Positions 37,956 to 51,369 of a stretch of DNA of 64,000 nucleotides are shown piece by piece. Location: the NCBI RefSeq assembly GCF_017562075.2, contig NC_054084.1:31017158-31081157 (forward strand). The letters run 5' to 3'. Below the pieces are notes generated by a model. It was not told the origin of the DNA. It saw only the letters and a program-made list of their open reading frames with translations, and ran no database searches. Source of the DNA: Anopheles merus. Its lineage: Eukaryota > Arthropoda > Insecta > Diptera > Culicidae. The position numbers and the translations under genes were made by a program. The stretch's first letter is position 1. The number at the start of each line of letters is the position of its first letter.

Positions 37956-40224
37956 CCTTACCTCTTTTTCACTATTCTATAAATCTATTCTTATCAATAA
38001 AACTGTAAATAAATCAATTATTTCTTACAAATAACATTGTAAATTAAAAGTTAAAAAATAATAATACAAAATTTACCATGCAATTTACCAAAGCGACACA
38101 GAGCTACCACACTGGGCCTACCACCCCTGTATCTTAAACTTTGCTTCAGTTCAATCAACCAAAATTCATTGTACCACACGTACAGTTTTTTCTTCTTCTT
38201 CTTCTTCTTCTGTTCGATCTCTTTCTACACTTTCTCTCTCTACACAACCTCGGGCTGCATAAATCTCGCAAACCGCTAAATTTCAACGCCCAACCGAAGC
38301 GAGTACGTCACGAGCTGTTAAGCTGTTCCACGGTTCTTTCGGCTAATAAACTCGCATGCAGAGCGAATTTGTTTTGCAAATCCATCTTCACTTAGGTGCT
38401 GGTGTGTGGGGAGGGAAACCGAGAAACAAAAACCCCCAACACTTCCACCCGTGCTATCCCGGCTCCAGCATCCAGCGAATTATAAAGTGCGACGAATTAT
38501 AGTTCTACGGGCTTCCGAAGAACTGGTACGGTTACGGTTCTGTCTGTCGATTATGTTTTTGCTTTTGCTCGCATGTTTATTTTTAGTCACCCGTTTGCGA
38601 TTTTTAACCTCCCGTTCCATTCCCTCCTGACAGCCTCTCTCTCTCTCTCCCTCCCTGATGGGAAGGAATGCATTCCCATCTTTTTCTGTTGTTGTTGTTT
38701 ATTTTTTTTGTTTTTGGTAAATTTTAATCCCAGTCTGGAACCGACGCAGTGCGTGCATTTTTTCCTCCCCAACCTTTTGCAACTTCTTGAACGTTTCCCG
38801 TTTCCTCCCCAAAAATGTGTTCCCCCATTTCCTTCGCCCCGCTCCTTTACAATGGGGAGGGGGAGGCGCCGGAATTTCAAGTGCCAGAATGTGACAAAAC
38901 ATCATGTTGGAACGGGAAGAGGAACAGAGAAAGCCTCTACAGTCGGGAAACTCTCTCTCTCTTTTCTTTGCTGGTCCGATCGACGTCCGTTGGAATTTCC
39001 GCATTTCCAAGCAACGAGAGGCGCAGTAGTGAGTTTCGCGCCAAATAAACAACCACTCAGCACTCTTATCGTGCGTTGCGAGAGGGAGAATGAGATGGAG
39101 TGAGAATGAGAGAGTGTGAGGCTGGAATGGTAAGAAGGGGGTGAGGGGGGGGGGGGGTAGATCGACGTATTGCTTCTTTGTAATGTCTTGTTCATGGCTG
39201 TCTGCGTCTGTCTGGGTGTGTTTTTAGAACGGTTCCATCATCGTGAGGTGAATTTGAATTCGCGCACCTTCCAGCGCCGTCCGTTCATCCATGATAAGGG
39301 TGTTTGATTTTTCCTCTAAGTTTATTAAATTAATTCTGAACCCCTTTATTCACTGGTGACGACTTGCTTTCATCACTTAATGTGCGGGAAAACGGTCTCA
39401 ATGTTGTAGTTTTATGACAATGTACCACTCCTCCCTGTCCATGTCGGTCATGTAATTACGGACCGAACTAAAGAAAAGCAACGCATCTGTCCACCTTTGC
39501 CGATCCCACTCTCACACACACACACACACTATTCTGGGTGGGTATTTATTGCACATGCAAGCCCATCCAGCCCGTACCAACACCAACGGCAAACGAAGCG
39601 ATGTCATTCATTGGATTTCCGAAGAATTTTAATTACTTTGCTTCGACACACACACACACACACACACGTGTCTCTGCGACACGAGCATCAAGCGTGGATC
39701 ATCATAAACGGTGTTGTTTTCCTGTTGTTCGACGCCGTGCGCTGGCTGTAATTAGTTTCTAAAGCGATTGTCCCAGTTAATTAGCAAGAAAGGAAAATAA
39801 AATCCCCACGGTGGGACGCGGTGGGAGGAAAAAAGGGGGCCGGCCGATCGAACCCAGGGGTAAGGATGATACACTTTCTTCGGTTGTTGATTGCTTCGTT
39901 AGTGTGCAGCATGTGCTCCACCTGTTGAATGACAGCATTGCAAGGCCTTGGTTTGAGAGTTGATTATTTACTTATTTATTTCATTTTCGATGTTCGAACG
40001 TAATTGATTTCTTTGCTTTGGTTGGTTATTTATAATTTTATTTTTAATTTTTATATCATATATTATTGCACACGTTATTCGTATTATATTAGTAAATTTT
40101 TGTTTATTTATTTCCTATGATTTATTTTCTGTTTTCTTTATAGTGTAAATATGTAACAAACTTCCTTATTATAAAATTAATGTAATTATTTTTGGAAGAA
40201 TTTTACCATTTGTAGGATTATTAT
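37956..40224. other. Intergenic DNA, no gene seen
   Basis: The sequence contains TCT triplets near 38187-38210, CT and CA runs (38636-38650, 39514-39530, 39646-39667) and a G run (39148-39159). It becomes very AT-rich from 39960 onward. No exon-like signature was recognised on either strand. Confidence 0.6.
39646..39667. repeat. (CA)n microsatellite
   Basis: A perfect CA dinucleotide run of about 11 units. Confidence 0.85.
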
Positions 40225-40420
40225 TAGCTGGTCTCGTGGTAAAGTCGTCAACTCGAACGACTTAACAACATGCCCGTCATGGATTCAAGCCCCAAATAGA
40301 CCGTGCCCCATACGTAGGGCTGACTATCCTGCTATGGGGAGTAATCCAAAAGTCACTGAAAGTCAAACCCACAAGTAGTGGTACAGGCACGCCTTGGCCT
40401 ACAACGGTTGTTGTGCCAAA
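40225..40420 (+). mobile_element. SINE200-type tRNA-derived SINE
   Basis: The roughly 200 bp unit starts TAGCTGGTCTCGTGG (internal promoter A box around 40229-40240). It has a B box GGATTCAAGCC (40281-40291) at the spacing expected for tRNA-derived SINEs. The body (GTCGTCAACTCG, CATGCCCGTCATGG, GACTATCCTGCTATGGG, CAACGGTTGTTG) corresponds to the Anopheles SINE200 consensus as I remember it. It has no coding capacity and would be mobilised by a LINE. The tail abuts the MITE at 40434. This family is the best single marker that the DNA is from Anopheles. Confidence 0.8.
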
Positions 40421-40433
40421 TGAAGCAGGGTTA

Positions 40434-40781
40434 CAGTGAACCCTCTCTTATTTGACACCTCTTCAATTTGAAAAACCTCTCTTATTTTAACATTTTGCAC
40501 AGTCCCTTGATTTCCAGTACATTTTTGTTCCTCTAATTTGGAAAACCTCTGAAATCTGTATCCCTCTTATTTGTGTATGGTGTTGCCATGGTTATTGAAT
40601 GATGTATGCTCAAATTAGCGATTCTGTTCGCAGTTTCCTATAGCAACAGTTAAGGCTGCATACTAAATGTTCCTTCTCTTTCTTGTTTGTATGGACCTTT
40701 CATTCACTGTCAACTTCTGTAATTTGAAAACCCCTCTTATTCGACAGTCCCATCGCCTCTCAAATAAGAGAGAGTTCAATG
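40434..40781. mobile_element. 348 bp pogo/Tigger-type MITE
   Basis: The left end CAGTGAACCCTCTCTTATTT (from 40434) is mirrored by the right end, whose reverse complement begins CATTGAACTCTCTCTTATTT (to 40781). That makes inverted repeats of at least 22 bases with two mismatches. Both ends are flanked by TA (40432-40433 and 40782-40783), the target duplication of Tc1/mariner/pogo elements. The CAGT-GAACC...CTCT termini are of the pogo/Tigger kind. The interior repeats the motif AATTTG-AAAACCTCT several times and has no transposase frame. Confidence 0.75.
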
Positions 40782-40922
40782 TACTATATTTAATGCTTAA
40801 TACATGGTGAAAATTAAAACAAAAATAAAAAAGGTAAAATATGCAAAAATATTCAAAACAGTTCATAGATCATGAGAAGAATTCTCAAATAATACCTGAA
40901 AACATCTAACCGTTTTTGTGAA

Positions 40923-41090
<168 letters not shown>

Positions 41091-41099
41091 TTCACTTTA

Positions 41100-42681
<1,582 letters not shown>

Positions 42682-43095
42682 AACCCCTCCGGTTCGAAGG
42701 ACCAAACCACGATCACGGCAATGGCCATCACTGTGGCGCCTTTCTCACGTTTCTCTTCGCGCCGTATTTGTTTTCAGCTGCTTGTAAGCTAATTGCGATA
42801 CGTCATCACAACCATCGCCTACTTTGTACCAGGGTGTGCGTACGGAACCAAAAACGTCAGCACGTCAGTAGCGTGTGAGGAAAGGTGTCAAAATCAAGCT
42901 GCGTTCGTACTCAATTATTAACCCGTTGAGGCAAGGAGTTTGGTGTCGTTTCGTTCGACTCACTTCAGAACATCTTATCTTTACTTATCTTTAGTATAAA
43001 ATTACTAATAGCGAACAATGTACAGGGTAAACAGAAACACCCGTAATTGCATCAAACACTCCATACACGTGCAATAAAATCTCAATCAATCAGTT

Positions 43096-43137
<42 letters not shown>
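43096..43137. repeat. (GT)n microsatellite
   Basis: A perfect GT run of about 21 units. Confidence 0.9.
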
Positions 43138-43139
<2 letters not shown>

Positions 43140-43140
<1 letters not shown>

Positions 43141-44268
43141 TTATGAACCATAAAACGATGCCGGAAAAGCTAACACATAAACCATCCGGAACTTAATGAT
43201 CTTTCCCTTGCCTTTCTCCTTTAATTTTCAGCACATAATCCACTCCCAATCGATCTGTGTTTCTTAGTCCCTTGCTCTCTCCTGCTCTTTCTCTCTCTTT
43301 CTCTCTCTCCTTTTACTTCCTGATCGTAGCCACGTGACACGGTGCTTGCCCCGAAGTGACTAAACTTTGAAACTCATCAAATTTTTACTACCTGTCGTAA
43401 AGCAACAGAAGCAAAAAATGCCTGAAGTGAGGTGCACAACCCATCCAAATGTTTCCAATGTGCAATGCGTATGTTTTTGTGTGCTCTCTACTCGCGAGTT
43501 TACCCCCTCGAGAAAAGCTGTCAATCTGCTGCCATATTGCGCACCAGATCTCCAACGATGGACGAAAAAAACAAAAAGCTCTCGAAGCAATAGCGGATAA
43601 TGTCAGTAAAGAGCCGTCGATGTGCCACATGGTGTGCAATTGCAGTTTTGCAAACTCACCCCGATCGCCTATCCCCGTCGCACAAACAGTTTCAAGGATG
43701 GCCGCAATTTAATTGACGCCAGCCATCCCATTAACGCTGGGAAGGCAAGGAGCAATAAACGCTGCCAACGCGAACGCCGGATCGAATGGTTCCGAATGGA
43801 AATGGTAAAGTGGGCGGCTTGGTTCTTTTCTTGTTTCTGCATCGGCCAGGGTACGCCGCTGGGATACGCCGTTAAAATGCATCCACTGCCATTTTCGAGC
43901 TGCTTCAATCAATCAATTCCGTTCGCTCCAGTTCCAGTCGTTGGGAAAGGATGGGGCGACGCGTGAATGGGACGGATGATGCCACTCGTTTATTGCCGAT
44001 CGTTTGATGAGATTTTTCTCTTGTACCTCTGTGGGGGACGGGTAGTGGGAGGGGGAGGGGTAAGACGGGTTTCGGCAGCGATCTGGCACGATACAGTGCG
44101 CGGTAATGGTATTGCAAAGGCATAGTTAAATGTTAGTGCTGGTCGTTAGCAGACTGCATTACGGTGAAGCAAATTGATTACAAATGTGTTGAGATTGTCG
44201 CGCGGTAGTTATGCGATGGATGGATGATTCGATCGTTAAGGCATGCTGTAGCGAAGGTGAGGTAGATG
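43140..44268. other. Intergenic DNA, no gene seen
   Basis: Overlapping chance frames exist on both strands (43360-43966), but none shows a domain, splice pattern or signal. A CT-rich tract lies at 43277-43310. Confidence 0.5.
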
Positions 44269-44271
44269 TTA

Positions 44272-44624
44272 CCGCGAGGCTACACGAGGTGAAATATGCA
44301 GCGAAATGAACTATTTGACAGGTGAAATATCTGCCAAATAACGCATCACAGCAACCCAGCTGATGTGCAATGTAAACAAATAACGTGTACAAAATCGCAA
44401 CTAAATCCATTAAAAAACTTCGATATCAAGTATTTCGTTAATTTTCAGCTAATAGTTCTTCATTTCTTCCCATTTGTAAATGTTCCGCTTAAGAAGATAT
44501 TCCTTTTAAGTGATTTTCGAAGGCGGATGTTGTATTTCCCTTAACACTTTAGCTTTATCTGTCAAATATTTCACCTGTCAAATAATTCATTTCGCTGTAT
44601 ATTTCACCTCGTGTAGCCGCGCGG
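44272..44624. mobile_element. 353 bp MITE with long inverted repeats and TTA target duplication
   Basis: The ends are CCGCGAGGCTACACGAGGTG (left) and, on the reverse strand of the right end, CCGCGCGGCTACACGAGGTG. Near-identity continues through CAGCGAAATGA and TTTGACAGGTGAAATAT, giving inverted repeats of about 60 bases. Perfect TTA duplications flank it (44269-44271 and 44625-44627). A 3 bp TWA duplication points to the PIF/Harbinger class or the 3-bp-duplication MITEs described from An. gambiae. There is no internal coding capacity. The near-perfect ends indicate recent insertion. Confidence 0.8.
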
Positions 44625-44629
44625 TTAGG

Positions 44630-47600
44630 TTTATAATTGATGCATTACAGTGTCCAAATGAATGTAAATGGAATAAGTTGATAATTGAATTGAGAATTCT
44701 CAGATTTAAATAGCCCATTAAGCATCGACGCATGAACCATTTGTAATAATGACTATTAATTACTAACTGTCAGTTCACTCGCATGGTGTTGCTCTCTGTG
44801 ATTCCCGACAGAGGGCGATACAGCGATATAGTTTACAAATAAACAAAGTAATAGTAATAGTAGACATACATTTTGCACTGATCGGATCTAGTAGTCCCGA
44901 GATCAGGATTTAGGTAGTGATCCAAAGCCACTTTGTTGCTAAATAAAGGACAGATTGTTTAACTTCATTTAATGATATATTCAATAAAACGCTTAAAAAT
45001 GTTTCCAAACGCTTAATTAAAATAGAACATAAACTTTGCGTCAAAGAAGTATGCTGTTGATTACAGGGTTTTCCAAGTCATCTTCTAATGTGGACATAAT
45101 TATTCACCACCCCCAAGATGATACTCATCAGCTGTTACACGGTGTATTTGCTTCATAATGAAATTTCCATTTTTACACATGATTATCAACACATCACAAA
45201 GAACAGTCAATCTAAATACAGCTTGGGATGTGTTTAAAATCATGCCGATGAAATTGAAAACTATGATTAAATATCCGATCGATGTGGATTCACATCTAGC
45301 ACGCGGTGAATAAAAACGTTTACATTCGAAACTGAATGGGAAAACCCTGCAATTTATTTTATTTTACTTTTGCTAGGCTGAGATAAAGTGAGATAATTTA
45401 AATTGTTTGATGAGGGAACCTCAAACATGCTTCCTGTTTGTTCAGTGATTTAAACTGTTTTATTCAGTTCCTACCAGATATTTTGGCATAAATTCTTTAA
45501 ACGCTTTAAACCTTAAATATTAGTATTCGGATTTTAATATTAACAATTTTACTGAAATTTGGCGTTGAAAAGAAAACTGCTATAACTCGCAAACCACGAA
45601 AAACAAAAGGAAATGCAATAAATGAAAACTACCAAAAAAAGTAGTTTTCACAAATATTTTGGTAAAACGAAAATCTTTAATAAAGCCTAATTGGATGCTA
45701 AAAAAAATATTTACACACGACCAAAATGTCTCTCCATCGTCTCTCATCTGTTGATTAGAGCGCAGCCTCATAGCAACGGAAAGGAGCTGCCTTGTATCTC
45801 TCATCCTAGTAATCACAACGTACAGATATCACTTCCGGCCAATCAATCACACGTTGGCAGCCAAGAAAACTCCCATTCCTTATAATGCCTCTCTTTCTGC
45901 CTCTCCCGACACATACACAAGACAAACTAGTACGTTAATCAACGCGACTATTCTCTAGACTCGCTTCACTAAACAACAAAAACGAGTAACTGCCCCGCAT
46001 TGGTTTTAGCCGATACCATTAGTCGATTCCAAGGTTGTGCCCCCGAAACAAAGTAGCCGCTGCAATTGAGGAAGCCGTGAACATTCTTCGCTAATTCTAT
46101 AGCTACCCATAGCAACGGAGCAATTAGTTTTATGCTGCATTCCATCACGCTCAAACGCGAAGCCTTGTGGCACTGGAAACCTAGTGAAACAATAAATTTA
46201 TGCAATTTACGCACTATTTTAAGAGCAAATCTTTGGTGAGCTTGCTGTGTGTGAGTGTGTTGCTGTTCCTTTTCCACTACACTTCTTCAAGAAACCATTC
46301 CTTCCCAAATGTCGCGCCATACGGTGCTCCAAGAAGCGTAACCAAATACCTCCCTCCGAAGCTGATGCCGATAACCACGCAGCACCTGGCGTTGCCATTC
46401 GGAAAACGGCACTAGCATTCCTCTGCCTCGGCAGCGATCGACCGCGGCCGCGAAAGATTAACATAATTTCTACCCACACTTTCGCAATCACGATTGCGGC
46501 GGCGACGTGTGATTGCGATGTAATCATTCCGAACAGAGTGTGTTTGTTTGCGCATTGCAATATGATGGTAACTTTCGTGCGTATTGTGGTTTTATTGCCT
46601 TCAAAGTGTAGTGGCTCGATTGGTGAGCATTTTCCACACGATTGACTCCTTTAAATTAATGTTATAATTTAAACGTTCAATAAATCAAAGAAAAGCGAAA
46701 CTTAACAAACTCCAAAGAGCGAAGTTCTCGACCGCCTCGTCGTCGGCCGCTCCTAAAACTCCCGAATCCAGACGCACCTGCATTTATAGTGGATTATGAA
46801 CGCAAACAAAACCCCGGTACGGTAAGTTCCTGCGTCCATTTTTATAACGTTCGCTCGCACCACATCTCACACACTTGATGAAACCCGCTCAACACACTGC
46901 TTACCATCCTCTCGACCTGCCTACTTCGTTCATTCTTGAAAGGTTGCAGCAAGATCTATTAAGGAGAACAGGTCGATGCAAAGCCCGTTGCTAGGTTGCC
47001 ATTTTCAGCTCGCTTTTGACAGTTTCATGAAAAAGTGTTTACAAACAAACGGCTAATAGTTAACGCGCAAAAGTGGACGAATTTATTATTAGGAAGGTTA
47101 TATTGGTTAAATTTCTTGCGGTCAACCACTTCTGGACAATAAAGGAGAAGTAATTGCAGTCTACTCTGTATTCAGAAACATTGATAACCTTTTTCATTGT
47201 TTGCCATTCCGTGACCACAAACCACTACCGTTTGCAACGGTCCTGCTGGAAAAACGAAATGTTTAACATGTTCAACTGGGTTAAAGAAGTCCTTTTTACT
47301 TTCAATTGAACACTGAGAGTAAAATGAAACATCCAATCGATACACACTGGTACAATATGCATACCGTCATTTACTTATAACCTGGCTACGAATGATAAAT
47401 GAGATCCTTGGATTGTATCAGTCATGTAATATTCTAATTGGTTTCTAATTATTCAAATATTCTAACAGGAATTGAATGTGAAATGCTGAACAAAACTCTC
47501 ATTCACTCCATAGCAACGTCCATCGCTAAACATAAACAATGTTCACTTTAACTGTCAAAATTTTCCCATGGCTTTCTGTCAATTTACTCTAAGCGCTTCG

Positions 47601-48500
47601 ACCTGTTCTCTTTCAAGGACCTTGGGTTGCAGCTCCGATCAACACCTGGCCCAAGTGGGGGGGCGGTGAGATGCTACTTCTCAGATTCATTGGCAAACGA
47701 TGCGAAACGTAGCATCCAAAGGGACGTCGACCAGGCAATGGTTTGAAGCAAAAATGTCCTACACAAACACACACACACACACACACATAGACACAAATAA
47801 TCACTTGTGGGGTAGCTTTGCGAAAGGGAAGAGATTCATTGAAATTATGTAAACCACTGCTGCCCTACCCTGTTCTTGTGTGTGTTTGTGTATCTGTTTG
47901 CGTGTGACACACTGTTCGAGTGTCAAAGTGCGGATTTCCCGTTTGGAATGATGGATCGAAGGATGCCATGCACTCCGCTCACACACTCACTCGGTGGTGT
48001 ACATGGACGATGGAGGCAAAGAAGGGTGTTACTGTTACGCCTCACTCACAGCACGTTTCCATACGGCCGGCATTTGCCATCGGGTCCGTGGCGCTGCGCG
48101 AATGGAAAAGAAAACCCTCACAACGTATACACGCTTGCTAGAGCTACTTATAGCGATTTTTCCTGCCCATTGCGACCGTTGACCACCCGTTGAGCACATG
48201 GAGGAAGGGGAGGAGAGAAGACGTAGAACGTCACACACACGCCTCATTCGAAGTGAATGATCTCTTTCACTCGCTGCTGGCCGCAGCACTGGAAAGAGAA
48301 GAGATAAACCGTTAGAGCGCAGTGCAGTTTTTCGCCGGCGAGACGAGGGAGAAAGCGAAGGCAAAATATTTTCCACCTTTCTGCCCCGTTGCTGCACGAC
48401 GGGGCGGACTTCTCACGCATGCTGCGACTCATAACCTGCTCTTGGACGGGTCCCTCCCATACCCCCCCTGCCCCTTTGTAAGAGGGCGGTAGCGGAGCGT
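44630..48500. other. Intergenic DNA, no gene seen
   Basis: Mostly AT-rich sequence with no recognisable exon. A good donor, ACG|GTAAGT, occurs at 46821|46822 but ends a frame in phase 2 that would not fit troponin C. A 14-base inverted repeat (GAGAACAGGTCGA arms near 46964 and 47605) brackets about 650 bases. A CA run lies at 47768-47787. Confidence 0.5.
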
Positions 48501-48521
48501 CAATATTGTGCGGAGGAGTTT

Positions 48522-48531
48522 TTAAATATAA
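48522..48531 (+). promoter_or_regulatory. MEF2-type site upstream of troponin C exon 1
   Basis: TTAAATATAA fits the MEF2 consensus YTAWWWWTAR. It lies about 200 bases before the proposed initiator at 48730, a usual position for a MEF2 site driving a muscle structural gene. The motif is short and AT-rich, so chance occurrence is possible. Confidence 0.35.
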
Positions 48532-48726
48532 ATGATGCTGAATGATATTTTTCGCCCCTAGTTGCCTATTGAGCCGCGTTCGGTTAATTAACTGCTTTCG
48601 AGGGAGGCTGTGTGTGTCTGTGTGTGCGTGTTGTGTTCGTGGAACCAGCAGCAGTGTGAAAGGCGCTTTTTGGAAAAAGTTGCGCACCACGCGAGTCGGC
48701 CGAGTCTTGCGCTGTCTTTCGGTGCG

Positions 48727-48821
48727 TTCAGTTCGCGCGGTTACGCAGTTTTGCAGCAGAGCCGTTTTTACTCCAGTCCCTCGAGTGATACCCCAGTGAC
48801 ACACCATCCCAGCCGATCAAA
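48727..48821 (+). promoter_or_regulatory. TpnC: Initiator and 5' leader of troponin C (upstream promoter)
   Basis: TCAGTT (48728-48733) matches the arthropod initiator TCAKTY. About 92 bases of leader follow to the ATG at 48822. There is no TATA box at -30 and no clear downstream element. The assignment depends on the first exon being real. Confidence 0.35.
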
Positions 48822-48824
48822 ATG
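48822..48824 (+). CDS. TpnC: Troponin C alternative first coding exon A (start codon only)
   Basis: AAAATG|GTAATG is a good start context immediately followed by a donor. The intron therefore falls directly after the initiator Met, the arrangement known from calmodulin genes and plausible in related EF-hand genes. Joining to 56257 gives M-DDEEQRMLIMRKAF, a natural-looking troponin C N-terminus. The exon is untestable by length alone; its support is phase, context and the promoter-like sequence upstream. Confidence 0.5.
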
Positions 48825-49816
48825 GTAATGTACTGAGTGAGGAGTGTGTGTGTGTGAAGATTTTATTGAAACGTACGCAGCCAGCCCGGTAGTGTGAGGT
48901 ACTGGGCGCCTCCATAGCCCGTGCGAGCGAAGGAGCATTATTTTATCCAATGTGCCAACCCCGGAAATGGTGCCAACAGAAACCGCCTTCATGAAATGCA
49001 ACCGGGGAAACGACCATTATTATGGCCAGTAAAAGTTGCAATCAATCAAGCCCGGTGCAAGGACAGAATAAATTAGAAGTGAAACGAAGTTTTTACTTTT
49101 TTCTTTCTTTCGGTGCTGTTTTGATGTTTAGTTTTTCTCCTTTCATAATATTGCGGCGTTTGATTTGTTAATCATCCCGATCATCACGCGATCGGAGTGC
49201 TGAGTGTTCTGCTGTGTAGTCACCCGGTGTCTGTCTAGGTGTTGGGGTTTTTGGCAGGTTTTTGGGGCAAAAAAGCGTGCGCGCACGAACTATTTCTGAC
49301 ATTGACTCGTCACATTCGCGCGCTGGCACATATTAATTAACCGAGTGACGAATCAATGACGGGATCAAATCAATCTCCGCTCCTTCCATCTCATGTCTGC
49401 CTATCACCACACTGAAGACGGCACATGCAAAAAAACGGACGAATCATCCGCAAAAGCATTCCTTGGCGGCTGCTGATGCTGCTGCTGCGGTTCTGTTGAG
49501 CCATGAAAAAGGGCGTGAAATTGATGTGATCAGATCACTGTTTGCGAGGAGGGAGGAAGGGTATGTGCAGGTTCATCCGCCTTCGCACGATTCCATTTGA
49601 CGTGTGGTCGTGTGTGTTTGTAAGTGTGCTTGTGATCGAAAGAAGTCACTCTCTCCCTCTCTTGGTTCGTGCGCTGTTCGGTGGATTTTATTAATAAATC
49701 TCAACTCATTCCACGGATATTAATCATCACGGGGGCTGTGCTGCCTTGCGTTGCGAGCCTCAGATCTGTCTGACTGACATGGATGGAGGGGAGTGGCAAA
49801 TGAATCATTAGCGATG

Positions 49817-49872
49817 GTATGCCGGGCATGGATCGAACCACTGTAATCGGTGGCACTACTCCATTACGGCAT
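49817..49872 (-). repeat. Diverged tRNA-like SINE fragment (copy 1)
   Basis: Read on the minus strand it has GTAATGGAG, CGATTACAGT, a pol III B-box-like GGTTCGATCC and then CCCGGCAT. The same blocks in the same order occur at 50376-50430 on the plus strand. It does not fold as a tRNA because the T stem does not pair. A degenerate tRNA-derived SINE is likeliest. Confidence 0.35.
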
Positions 49873-50375
49873 TATCTCTATTGCATTACATGTTCCTGCT
49901 TATGAAGAGACATAAAATAAGAAGGCACATTCCACGTTTTGCGCCGGAAGCTGCTTTGAAGATAATCTCCATGTTGATGCGTGTATTCCCTCCTGCTTCT
50001 TTGCTGGCCTAAATCTCCAAACGCAAACGGCACACCGAATCGTGTCTCTTCCGTTATTGCGTACATCAATAATCAATTAATCAGGCGTGTTTACGGGTGC
50101 GCTAGATGAGATATTTCCGATGCTGCTCAGCGTATTTCAAAGGAAAATGGTTTAATTTTCTTTATCCGTTCTCCTTTGGTGTGTGCATTGGAAGGAGTGT
50201 AAATAAATGAGGATCAATCTTTGATGTACTGTAATGGCGCTAGGTACATTCCAGATGCGCCAAAGCGCACTCGAGAGTCTCATAAACATAAATAATAATA
50301 ATCGAAAATGAAAGCGTTTGTTTACATTGATTAAATGCAGAAGCTGTAAGAACACGTATTGACAGCCGACAGAGC

Positions 50376-50465
50376 TAGCGCAGTAATGCAGATCTCAATA
50401 GAACGATTGACGTACGTTCAATCCTCGGCATGTTCGGTCTTGTTTGTATTTTGACTTTTTTTTTT
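50376..50465 (+). repeat. Diverged tRNA-like SINE fragment (copy 2) with T-run
   Basis: TAGCGCAGTAATG (A-box-like, 50376) and GTTCAATCC (B-box-like, 50416-50424) are about 40 bases apart, as in pol III internal promoters. A run of ten T (50456-50465) follows, like a pol III terminator. It shares GTAATG, CGATT-AC-GT, GTTCRATCC and CGGCAT with the fragment at 49817-49872. It does not fold as a tRNA. Confidence 0.35.
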
Positions 50466-51359
50466 AAATCGAAATCCTTTTTTGCTCAATGTAACTAATG
50501 GAACAATTATTCTTTAATATAAATAATTCGTTCCTATGATTCATTTCAATTTGGTGATCGCTATAATAACAGGTTTACTTTGGCTGTACCTTAAAGTCGA
50601 ATTCCTAAGATGTCTTATGCAATATACTATATTATTTTGCTAATTTTACTGCTTCCTAGACCTTACTCTTACTTACTTACCTTACTTGTACCTTCTCGTA
50701 TCAGGCTATTGACTTTGCTTATCGATGCAGGAAGCTTTAAGGCCCTGCTGATACAAATAATCAGACCAGTATCGGAATAAAACCTATGGAAAACCATGCA
50801 TAGCCATTTCATTAATTATCGGAACAAGAATTTTAAGAACTGTATTCTTGCTGTTCGGCCCTAATTTATCTTAATTTTCAACATTTATGCATGGTTTTCC
50901 TAATTTTGTTTAGATATCGGCGTAATTTTGTTGCAGGAGCATAGCTAAGCTGTATCCTCAAAGATATAGGAAGGCAGCTTTCAGATGAGTTGTTTAAGGA
51001 ACCGTCCAGCAAGCCACAAAGTAAGATGATATTGGCTGCTACTGTACAAACATTTTGGTGTTAATTTGATTGTTAAAAAGCTTGATAGATTTTTATGCAT
51101 AAACTTTTTGAAATTTATTGTAACGAAACCTCACATAAATCGCTCAAAATTTAAAGCCATAAAAACCTCCCCGATTTGGCCAAACCGCTCATAAACCATT
51201 GGCTTGCAATTGCTTGTTTCCCTCTCGCTCACTCTCTACCACGTTCTTTCCCTTGGAAAGCATAACTCATCGCCCAAAGTATCGGCTTGCTGCGATCGTT
51301 TTTTTTTTTTTTGCAACGTTCCCTTCTGCCGGTTGCTGTACACATTAATTAATGAGTCG

Positions 51360-51369
51360 TTATTTTTAA
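51360..51369 (+). promoter_or_regulatory. Second MEF2-type site (between the two first exons)
   Basis: TTATTTTTAA fits YTAWWWWTAR and lies about 1 kb before the second first exon. It is plausible for a muscle gene, but AT-rich introns give such matches by chance. Confidence 0.25.

Noticed and set aside
46796..46827. ATG plus strong donor ACG|GTAAGT as an even more distal troponin C first exon
   Set aside because: The frame ends in phase 2 and would not read into the phase 0 exon at 56257. It could only be noncoding, with no other support.
49817..49872. tRNA gene on the minus strand
   Set aside because: A B-box-like GGTTCGATCC is present, but the T stem does not pair and no acceptor stem or anticodon arm can be drawn.
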